Of a stretch of DNA of 64,000 nucleotides, positions 46,944 through 54,167 are shown one piece after another. Positions within the stretch are counted from its first letter, which is position 1. Each line of letters begins with the position of its first letter. The stretch is from positions 243,247-307,246 of the forward strand of contig NZ_FNBN01000007.1 of NCBI RefSeq assembly GCF_900102545.1, written 5' to 3'. The DNA is from Chitinophaga filiformis (GTDB lineage Bacteria; Bacteroidota; Bacteroidia; Chitinophagales; Chitinophagaceae). The notes under the pieces were generated by a model. That model had not been told where the DNA came from. It ran no database searches and was given only the letters and a program-made list of their open reading frames with translations. The translations under genes were made by a program, and so were the position numbers.

Positions 46944-47379
46944 ATTCCCCGTTCACGCAGTAATTACCGGTATATTTTCAGCAACACCGGACCAGGCTTT
47001 CAGCGCATTTCTTGATACCCGGCAGATCGGGCAGTTTATGTTCGGCCCGTGCGTAAGGGATGAAGAGATCGTCAGCCTTACCAACGAACCTATTGTTGGT
47101 GGAAAATTTACCTATTCAGTACGTAGACAGGATAACCAGTTCGATCATGTGGGTGAATACCTTGCCATTGACAGGCCACATCACCTGGCATTCACCTGGT
47201 CTGTGAAACAGGACCCCAACGGCGCCCAATCAAGGGTGGTGATCGATATCGCTCCCATCCTGGAAGGATGCGAGCTGACATTGACACATCAGATGCCACC
47301 CGGATCGGAGGATTTTATCGAGCAGTCCAAACAGGCATGGGGAAAAATGCTGGACGTGCTGACGGACGTATTATCTTAA
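46933..47379 (+). CDS. SRPBCC-family (AHSA1-like) protein
   Basis: The 148-residue protein is an activator-of-Hsp90-type START-like fold: 'VITGIFSATPDQAFSAFLDT', 'TNEPIVGGKFTYSVRR', 'LAIDRPHHLAFTWSVK' and the terminal helix 'DFIEQSKQAWGKMLDVLTDV'. It binds an unknown hydrophobic ligand. It overlaps the SDR upstream by 11 bases (translational coupling), and its stop codon shares bases with the stop of the convergent SDR. Confidence 0.88.
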   Translation: MSDKFPVHAVITGIFSATPDQAFSAFLDTRQIGQFMFGPCVRDEEIVSLTNEPIVGGKFTYSVRRQDNQFDHVGEYLAIDRPHHLAFTWSVKQDPNGAQSRVVIDIAPILEGCELTLTHQMPPGSEDFIEQSKQAWGKMLDVLTDVLS

Positions 47380-48128
47380 AACGGATAATGCCGCATACCT
47401 CCATCCACGACAGCCACTGATCCTGTTACATACCGCGCCCTGGGCGATACAAGAAACACTGCCATATCAGCGAGATCCTGTGGCTCGCCGAAATCGCCTA
47501 GCGGTATCTCTCTTTCTGCAAACTGTTTCCGTTCATCACCGGAAAAGAAACGACGGATATTCTCCGTATCAATCAGTCCCGGCTGCAGACAATTAATCCT
47601 GATACCATACTTACCCAGTTGTCCTGCCAGCTGCTTGGACCATACAACTATCGCTGCCTTTGCCACTGCAGAACCATTCACTGAACGTAATTCATAAGTA
47701 CTGATAATATTCAGGATAGCACCCTGTTTACGCTCCATAAAATGAGGTAACAAGGCCTGTGTCAGTTGCCGGTGACGATTAAAGTCCAGGGTCATAGCCC
47801 CTTCCCATTCATCCTCCGGCCCAACAACATCCATCGGGGCACTACGGCCGGTATTATTCACAAGAATGTCTACATGTCCCAGGCTGGACAAGGCCGCAGC
47901 TGCTATCTTCTGCGGAGCATCGGCTGCAATGAAATCCTGCACGAAAATAACAGGCTCCTTTCCACCTACAGCAACTATTTCCTCTCTTAAGCTATGCAGC
48001 AACTCTTCATTCCTTGCTGTGGCGAAAACTTTCACCCCCTCTGCTGCTAATTCCTTTGCTATGGCGCGACCGATACCCTGGCTGGCGCCGCTCACGACTG
48101 CTGTCTTTCCTTTTAAATACAAGTCCAT
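47376..48128 (-). CDS. SDR-family protein with the catalytic Tyr missing
   Basis: The 250-residue protein has the cofactor loop 'SGASQGIG', 'NNTG' and a C-terminus ('RYVTGSVAVVDGGMRHYPF') typical of 3-oxoacyl-ACP-reductase-like SDRs. In the active-site helix the sequence is 'SVNGSAVAKAA': the Lys is present but the position four before it is Ser, not Tyr. The protein may therefore be a non-classical or inactive SDR, perhaps a binding protein. It is convergent with and overlaps the SRPBCC gene by four bases. Confidence 0.9.
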   Translation of the reverse strand: MDLYLKGKTAVVSGASQGIGRAIAKELAAEGVKVFATARNEELLHSLREEIVAVGGKEPVIFVQDFIAADAPQKIAAAALSSLGHVDILVNNTGRSAPMDVVGPEDEWEGAMTLDFNRHRQLTQALLPHFMERKQGAILNIISTYELRSVNGSAVAKAAIVVWSKQLAGQLGKYGIRINCLQPGLIDTENIRRFFSGDERKQFAEREIPLGDFGEPQDLADMAVFLVSPRARYVTGSVAVVDGGMRHYPF

Positions 48129-48299
48129 ATCCTATCGAAATATTTCGATCAAAGGTATTTGATTATGTCTGAACACAGGGCACCTACAAATTTGTTAGTA
48201 CTGCTAGATAAGTACCGTGGTTTTGACTACAACAATATTAGATCTGGTTATATCTGTTTTTCAATGGCGGCTGACCTTTGTAGCATAAAATCCAACAAC

Positions 48300-49190
48300 A
48301 TGAAAGTGATCGTAACAGGTTCCCTGGGCAATATCAGCAAGCCGCTCACGAAAGAATTAATACAGAAAGGTCATACGGTTACTGTTATCAGCAGCAATCC
48401 GGAAAAACAACAGGACATCGAAGCTTTAGGCGCAACCGCAGCTATCGGCTCAGTGGAAGATGCCGATTTTCTCACGAAGGCATTCAGCGGTGCGGACGCT
48501 GTATATGTTATGACGCCTCCGAACCACGCAACGAAAGATGATCCGAGGGCTTACTACCGGGAAACAGGCCACACTTATGCGCAGGCCATCCGGCAGTCAG
48601 GTGTAAAAAGAGTTGTCCACCTGAGTACGATGGGCGCCCATCTGGGCGAAGGTACCGGCCTCTTACTCGGCGCTCATGATGTAGAGCAGGTACTGAGCCA
48701 GGTACCAGGTATCGCACTCACCAGCCTGCGCCCCGGTTACTTCTACTACAATCTTTACAACTATGTACCCATGATAAAAGGAGCTGGTCTTATCCGTGCG
48801 AATTATGGCGGAGAGGATAAGATCGTACTGGTATCACCGGCAGACATAGCCACTGTTGCTGCAGAAGAAATAACTACTACTGCTCCTGCCAAAAAAGTGC
48901 GGTATATTGCAAGCGATGAACGTACGGTTAACGAGATTGTACATCTGTTAGGTACGGCTATCGGCAAGCCTGACCTGAAATGGGAAGTATGCACGAATGA
49001 AGAAATGCAGGACGGCCTGGAAAAAGCAGGTGTACGGCCAGTTATTGCAGGCAGTCTTGTTGAGATGTATAGCTGCGTTCACAGCGGCGCTTTTGCAGAA
49101 GATTACGAACGGCGCAAACCTATTCCCCTGGGAAAGGTAAAACTGGAAGATTTTGTAAAAGAATTTGCTGCTGCTTTTAATAAAGGATGA
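48300..49190 (+). CDS. NmrA-like NAD(P)-binding protein
   Basis: From the ATG at 48300 ('MKVIVTGSLGNISKPLTKEL') the protein has 296 residues; the frame opens 47 codons earlier, in sequence with no Rossmann features. It has 'AVYVMTPPNHATKDD', 'VKRVVHLSTMGAHLGEGTGL', 'LTSLRPGYFYYNLYNYVPM' and a final helical part, as in NmrA-like quinone reductases (ytfG/QorB group). It is followed after 14 bases by an AraC regulator, so the pair resembles the quinone oxidoreductase-AraC operon at 12754-14665. Confidence 0.9.
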   Translation: MKVIVTGSLGNISKPLTKELIQKGHTVTVISSNPEKQQDIEALGATAAIGSVEDADFLTKAFSGADAVYVMTPPNHATKDDPRAYYRETGHTYAQAIRQSGVKRVVHLSTMGAHLGEGTGLLLGAHDVEQVLSQVPGIALTSLRPGYFYYNLYNYVPMIKGAGLIRANYGGEDKIVLVSPADIATVAAEEITTTAPAKKVRYIASDERTVNEIVHLLGTAIGKPDLKWEVCTNEEMQDGLEKAGVRPVIAGSLVEMYSCVHSGAFAEDYERRKPIPLGKVKLEDFVKEFAAAFNKG

Positions 49191-49204
49191 TAATGCTTTA
49201 GGGA

Positions 49205-50119
49205 ATGAAGAACAAAGAACCACATCAACTCAAAACAATCAGTGACTATCACCATTTCAGGGGATTACCGAAACCTGAACATCCCCTGGTGAGCGTAGTA
49301 AATTTAGAAGCAATAAGACAACTCCGGGATAATGAACCGAAAAGTCTTACACAGAATTTCTATTCCATTGCATTGAAAAGAAACTTCCATGGCAAGTTGA
49401 AATACGGTCAGCAGGAATATGATTTCGACGAAGGTGTGATGTTCTTTATTTCCCCCGGACAGGTTTATTCCATTGAATCAGATAAAGCACTGGAACATTC
49501 GGGATGGTTGTTGTTCTTCCATCCCGATTTTCTCTGGAATACACCCCTGGCCAAAACAATCAAACAGTATGAATACTTTAGTTATGCTGCCAATGAAGCT
49601 TTGCACCTTTCTGAAAAGGAAGAAGCTGTCATCACAGGTATTATACAACAGATAGAGCAGGAATACCACTCCAACATCGATAAATTCAGTCAGAGCGTGA
49701 TCATTGCCCAGCTGGAATTACTGCTCACCTATGCGGAGCGGTTTTATCACCGTCAGTTCATCACGCGAAAAATAAACAATCATAAGATACTTACCCGGCT
49801 GGAAGCTATTCTCACGGCATACTTTAACAGTGATGATCTGGTAAAAAAAGGACTTCCTACTGTCCAGTATATTGCCAGTGAATTAAATGTATCTCCTAAT
49901 TATTTAAGCAGCTTACTGAAAGTGCTGACCGGGCAGAATACCCAGCAGCACATTCACAGTAAACTGATTGAAATAGCCAAGGAGAAGCTCTCTACCACAG
50001 CACTTTCGGTAAGCGAGATCGCTTACGAATTAGGCTTCGAACATCCTCAGTCATTCAGCAAGTTATTCAAGACAAAGACGAACCTTTCGCCCCTGGAATT
50101 CAGACAAACATTCAATTGA
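49205..50119 (+). CDS. AraC-family transcriptional regulator (paralogue of 12754-13689)
   Basis: The 304-residue protein matches the regulator at 12754-13689 nearly throughout: 'LPKPEHPLVSVVNLEA', 'LKYGQQEYDFDEG', 'EQEYHSNIDKFSQ', and two HTH motifs in 'SVSEIAYELGFEHPQSFSKL' and 'ELNVSPNYLSSLLKVL'. It is co-directional with the NmrA-like gene. Its stop is five bases from the stop of the convergent GH3 gene. Confidence 0.93.
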   Translation: MKNKEPHQLKTISDYHHFRGLPKPEHPLVSVVNLEAIRQLRDNEPKSLTQNFYSIALKRNFHGKLKYGQQEYDFDEGVMFFISPGQVYSIESDKALEHSGWLLFFHPDFLWNTPLAKTIKQYEYFSYAANEALHLSEKEEAVITGIIQQIEQEYHSNIDKFSQSVIIAQLELLLTYAERFYHRQFITRKINNHKILTRLEAILTAYFNSDDLVKKGLPTVQYIASELNVSPNYLSSLLKVLTGQNTQQHIHSKLIEIAKEKLSTTALSVSEIAYELGFEHPQSFSKLFKTKTNLSPLEFRQTFN

Positions 50120-50123
50120 CTGA

Positions 50124-52457
50124 TCATTTCGTACCCGCCAGGGCTGATGATTCATGACCATAACGCTTTGTACGTTCATCGCTGATAACGCCTTTCCAAT
50201 CCAGTCCAAAACCGAAGTCATAACGATGCCCGTCAGCATCCACATGGCACTCCATATCAAAAGGCACATCTTCCTTCTGCATTTCCACAGTATGCATATT
50301 GGCCGGCATCTGTACGGGCAGGAGACCTGAAGGCGCCTGCTTTCCGGAGATGATATCCAATACAGCCTGTGTAGATATGCCAAAGTTTAATACAATACCA
50401 TCTACCTGTGATTCAAATTCTTTGAACACCATCGGCTTTGAAGCTGTCACCGATACGATCACCGGCTTTCCTCTCATCATTTCCTTTGTATCGAGTATCG
50501 TTTGCAGATCTGTGAAGTTGGCTGCGGTGACAGTCTTATTCCTGTAAGAGCGGTCAAGCACAGTAGGATCTACCACAGGGTCGCCGGCTGCAATGCTCTT
50601 TTCACGGGCATCAGTAGCAGTATAGGTTTCATATTGTAACGTAACAGGCACGTAGCCATTGCCCCCCTTCCTGCGGTCGTTACTATCATAACCTCCCGAA
50701 GGGCTTTGCGGACTGCTCACAAATACAATCGCAAAATCAGCAGCATTAGGATCAGCCGTTAAATTGTAGTATTTCTTTATAGTATTCGTATCTACCGTGT
50801 AATCAAATTTCGCAGGAATAAAATTGCCCCACCAGTCCCTTGCCGCAGCTGTGTACATCTTAGGCACATACACCGTTTTCTTTTGTTGTACAGGCAATGC
50901 GGACTGATGATTCTTCAGCAGGATCACTGATTTTACCTGCGCTTCATAACCTGCTTTCATAAAGTCTTTGTTTCCCACCGTCTGCTCACTCTTTGCAACA
51001 TCGAGATAAGGATTCTCAAAGAGTCCGGTACGGAAAATGTTCCTCAGCAAACGAATACCCGATTGCTCGAAACGTTCCCTGAAAGCCTGTTCCCCGAAAG
51101 TTTTCACGCCCATCTGATAAGCCTCAACAATAGGTTTTATATCATTGTTTCCCCCAAACTGATCTACACCGGCCAGCAGTACTTTATAATGTCTTTCAGC
51201 AACAGACAGCTTTTCAACGCCCCATGATTTCCCCGCAAACTGATCTGGCGTTTTTCCTTCATCCGCTGTAATTAACCAATCAGTACAAACCACGCCGTCA
51301 TACTTGTATTGAGTTCTCAAAAGATCCGTTATAAGGTACTTACTAAATCCATTTCCGACGTTTTCGCCGTTCTCTGTATCCTGTTGATAGGAAATGGTAT
51401 AATAGGGCATTACAGCCGCCGCCTTCAGCGTTTTTTCATTCAGCTTCAACGCACCATTCACGAAAGGAGCAATATGTTCCTGCAGGTTATTTCCCGGGTA
51501 AACCGCAAACTTTCCATATGCCCAGTGCGCGTCTCTCCCACCTTCTTCCGGACCACCTCCAGGCCAGTGTTTTACCATTGCATTCACACTATGGTATCCC
51601 CAGCCATCTTTGATCTCCGCAGGTCCTGCAGAAGTCTGGAAACCGTCAATATAAGCCCTCGCCATGTCGGTGGTCAGCCGGCTGCTCTCGCCAAAGGTCA
51701 TATTGATACGGTACCAGCGGGGTTCCGTTCCAAGGTCGATCTGTGGAGACAAGGCGGTAGTGATCCCTAAAGCACGATATTCTTGCCCGGCTATCTCTCC
51801 GAACGCATGCACTACAGATGGGTCAAATGTGGCCGCCATGGCTAATCCGTCAGGCCATAAAGATATCTGCCCTCCGGCGCCCTCATTGAATTCAGTGGTG
51901 GCTGTTGCCGTATGCCTGGGGTCACTGCTGTTATTGGCAGGAATACCCAGGTCCAGTCCCTCGGCATAAGCCTGCACATTATTATTCCACTCCGCAGCCA
52001 CAGCCGGCGACTGTAAAGACGTAACCAGTACATGTCTCAAGTGATCATTCTTCAGAAATGCTTTCTGCTGATCCGTCAGATCAGAAGGCCGTGCGCCGCT
52101 GTGCAGGAAGGTTTTCCCGTTGTAGGTACCTGAACGGAAACCTGCTTCCGCTGCGGGAATGGACTGATGAATACTATACAGCATCAGGCCTGCAATCTCC
52201 TCTACAGACATCTTTTTCACCAGGTCTTTCGCTCTCTCGTCCACCGGAAGCCGCCAGTCTTCATACCTGTCCAGCTTACCATTCCTGTTCAGATCCTTGA
52301 ATTTTAGTCCGCCTACTGTCAGTATTTTCACTCCCGATGCAGGCGAGTACCCTAATGTGGCTCCATTTTTATTATTAACGATGGTGAATTGGGTTTGCGC
52401 TGATACCCTTATGCCGGTACATGCAATAGCGCAGGCAATAAAAAGTGTGGCTTTCAT
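50124..52457 (-). CDS. GH3-family beta-glycosidase
   Basis: From the ATG at 52457 the protein has 777 residues with signal peptide 'LFIACAIACTGIRVSAQ'; the frame opens 18 codons further up. Near residue 55 is an EF-hand-like loop ('FKDLNRNGKLDRYEDWR'). The TIM barrel carries the nucleophile in 'YDGVVCTDWLIT' near residue 385, followed by the alpha/beta sandwich from about 500 ('VILLKNHQSALPVQ') and 'GIVLNFGISTQAVLDI'. It should release beta-linked glucose or xylose from oligosaccharides after export. It is divergent from a NUDIX-type regulator that may control it. Confidence 0.93.
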   Translation of the reverse strand: MKATLFIACAIACTGIRVSAQTQFTIVNNKNGATLGYSPASGVKILTVGGLKFKDLNRNGKLDRYEDWRLPVDERAKDLVKKMSVEEIAGLMLYSIHQSIPAAEAGFRSGTYNGKTFLHSGARPSDLTDQQKAFLKNDHLRHVLVTSLQSPAVAAEWNNNVQAYAEGLDLGIPANNSSDPRHTATATTEFNEGAGGQISLWPDGLAMAATFDPSVVHAFGEIAGQEYRALGITTALSPQIDLGTEPRWYRINMTFGESSRLTTDMARAYIDGFQTSAGPAEIKDGWGYHSVNAMVKHWPGGGPEEGGRDAHWAYGKFAVYPGNNLQEHIAPFVNGALKLNEKTLKAAAVMPYYTISYQQDTENGENVGNGFSKYLITDLLRTQYKYDGVVCTDWLITADEGKTPDQFAGKSWGVEKLSVAERHYKVLLAGVDQFGGNNDIKPIVEAYQMGVKTFGEQAFRERFEQSGIRLLRNIFRTGLFENPYLDVAKSEQTVGNKDFMKAGYEAQVKSVILLKNHQSALPVQQKKTVYVPKMYTAAARDWWGNFIPAKFDYTVDTNTIKKYYNLTADPNAADFAIVFVSSPQSPSGGYDSNDRRKGGNGYVPVTLQYETYTATDAREKSIAAGDPVVDPTVLDRSYRNKTVTAANFTDLQTILDTKEMMRGKPVIVSVTASKPMVFKEFESQVDGIVLNFGISTQAVLDIISGKQAPSGLLPVQMPANMHTVEMQKEDVPFDMECHVDADGHRYDFGFGLDWKGVISDERTKRYGHESSALAGTK

Positions 52458-52566
52458 TCCTGATGTTTCATAACGGTGAGAAATATGTGGCATATCGAAA
52501 CAATCCGGCACACATGGCCCATTGTCTCATTCTGATACAATAATAAAAATATTCTCCCTGGACGCC

Positions 52567-52582
52567 AAATATTATATTTTTG
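52567..52582 (+). promoter_or_regulatory. Promoter and short dyad before the NUDIX regulator
   Basis: TATTTTTG (52575-52582) is an exact TAnnTTTG, only 4 bases from the ATG at 52586, so the transcript may have almost no leader. The dyad AAATAT-T-ATATTT (52567-52579) overlaps it and could be an operator for autoregulation. Confidence 0.35.
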
Positions 52583-52585
52583 GGT

Positions 52586-53332
52586 ATGGATGATATTTCA
52601 CTGTTTGAAGAACGGAGCCAGGAGTTTTACAGGGATTGTTTACCTCATATATCAATTGATTGCGTGGTTTTCGGGTTTCATTCCAACACCTTAAAAGTAT
52701 TGTTGATCAGGATGATCGGTCAGGAACACTGGGGATTACCCGGAGGATATGTGGGCAAGGATGAAAACATTGACGATGCGGCCATAAGGATTCTGAAGAC
52801 CCGTACCGGAGCGGAAAAAGTCTTTCTTGAGCAGTTTAAGACCTTCGGCAATACGGGGAGATCAGAAAAAGATCTCAGCTACCTGCCGGAATCAATATGG
52901 TTCAGACAGCGTTTTTTATCCGTAGGCTATTACGCATTAGTGGACTATGAACAGATCATTCCTGTAGTAGACGACATCTCCACGGCCTGTGAATGGAAAA
53001 ACGTGCATGAACTACCGGACATGATGATGGACCACCGGCAGATTTATGAAGCAGCGCTGGAGACTATGCGTTTCCAGTTAAACTACAAGCCCATTGGCTA
53101 TAATCTGCTACCGGAGGAATTTACCATGCCGGATCTGCAGAAACTATATGAGACCATCCTGGGTAAACCATTAAGCAGGGGCAATTTCCAGCGCAAAATG
53201 CTGGGGTACGATATTTTCATCAAACATGATAAAGAACGAAAGGGAGGGGCTCATCGCAGCCCTATTTTGTATAGTTTTGACCAGGTAAAGTACCAGGCCG
53301 CATTGAAAACAGGATTAAAAGAAGCATGGTAA
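52586..53332 (+). CDS. NUDIX-type transcriptional regulator (NrtR-like)
   Basis: From the ATG at 52586 (a TTG six bases earlier is less likely) the protein has 248 residues. The NUDIX fold (about 25-150; 'ISIDCVVFGFHSNTLKVLLI', 'WGLPGGYVGKDENIDDAAIR') has the box 'GxxxxxExxxxxA' degenerated, since the expected REUxEE residues are replaced by 'ILKTRTGAE'. The C-terminus is a winged HTH ('FTMPDLQKLYETILGKPLSR', 'NFQRKMLGYDIFIKHD'). This is NrtR-group layout, in which Bacteroidota members regulate sugar genes. Divergence from GH3 suggests a role in glycan use. Confidence 0.88.
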   Translation: MDDISLFEERSQEFYRDCLPHISIDCVVFGFHSNTLKVLLIRMIGQEHWGLPGGYVGKDENIDDAAIRILKTRTGAEKVFLEQFKTFGNTGRSEKDLSYLPESIWFRQRFLSVGYYALVDYEQIIPVVDDISTACEWKNVHELPDMMMDHRQIYEAALETMRFQLNYKPIGYNLLPEEFTMPDLQKLYETILGKPLSRGNFQRKMLGYDIFIKHDKERKGGAHRSPILYSFDQVKYQAALKTGLKEAW

Positions 53333-53337
53333 AAAAA

Positions 53338-53363
53338 AGGCTGATCAGCGACCAGCCTCTTTT
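53338..53363. terminator. Bidirectional intrinsic terminator
   Basis: AGGCTG/CAGCCT stem (53338-53343, 53353-53358) is preceded by A8 and followed by CTTTTCTTT. It serves the NUDIX gene (+) and the convergent gene ending at 53366 (-). Confidence 0.75.
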
Positions 53364-53365
53364 CT

Positions 53366-54157
53366 TTATCTTGTAAACAATCCTTCCAGTTCCTTCTCCT
53401 TATAAAACTTATCTGCAAGACTGAACAACCAATTCTTCAACACATCCGCCGGACTATCCACTGCTACATTATGCTTCACTATCCGGTTATACAATGCTGC
53501 AATCTTACGCAATACATCTGCATCATGATCACGCATTTGCTCCACTGTTTCATCAGTAATAAGTGCATATGCATCCTGGAAACATATTTTAAGAAAATCA
53601 TCAGTAGCATACACCGTTGTTGCACCGATACGGTTTGTCAACAACACTTCAGGATGATATACACCCCAGGCACAATATTGCCCCTCGCTAAAGAACAAGG
53701 ATACTTCCGCAGAAATAGTTATTTCGTGCAGTTGCTCCACTTCGGTGAATGCTTCGCCAAAGCATAACAGCAGATCTTTTTCTTCATGATAATACCGGTA
53801 GTCAAAAGGGATCAGCTCAAAAGGTGGCGCATCCTTATCCAACTGTGGAATAGCCACTGTTTTCCCGGCACTTGCCAGCAGATGTAAATTGTCCGGCGTT
53901 CTGTTCAGCTCAGGATAGTAAAAAGATACGGCTTTCAGCAGCCCTGTGCCCGCATCAAATGCCAGTGAATCTGTTCTCGACATATGCAGCCAGTCTTCCA
54001 CACTGCCGATGGCGTCCATCATCTCTTTTTCCATAGCCTCAATGCTTTGCTGTGTACTTAGCAGCATCATCAGGCTATCGGGTAATATTCTTGCCCTGGC
54101 AGGTATTTGCTGCCCATTTATGAATGTTATTGGAATATCTTCTGTAATACTAAACAT
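53366..54157 (-). CDS. Unrecognised cytoplasmic protein, candidate immunity protein
   Basis: The 263-residue protein has no signal or membrane segment and looks acidic. The N-terminal 180 residues alternate strands and short helices ('VSLFFSEGQYCAWGVYHPEV', 'ATTVYATDDFLKICFQDAYA'), and the end is helical ('VEQMRDHDADVLRKIAALYN'). I do not recognise the family. It starts 10 bases after the stop of the large toxin-like gene at 54168, same direction, which is the usual place of an immunity gene for a polymorphic toxin. That role is inference; an adaptor or unrelated gene remains possible. Confidence 0.75.
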   Translation of the reverse strand: MFSITEDIPITFINGQQIPARARILPDSLMMLLSTQQSIEAMEKEMMDAIGSVEDWLHMSRTDSLAFDAGTGLLKAVSFYYPELNRTPDNLHLLASAGKTVAIPQLDKDAPPFELIPFDYRYYHEEKDLLLCFGEAFTEVEQLHEITISAEVSLFFSEGQYCAWGVYHPEVLLTNRIGATTVYATDDFLKICFQDAYALITDETVEQMRDHDADVLRKIAALYNRIVKHNVAVDSPADVLKNWLFSLADKFYKEKELEGLFTR

Positions 54158-54167
54158 GTCAATAAAA

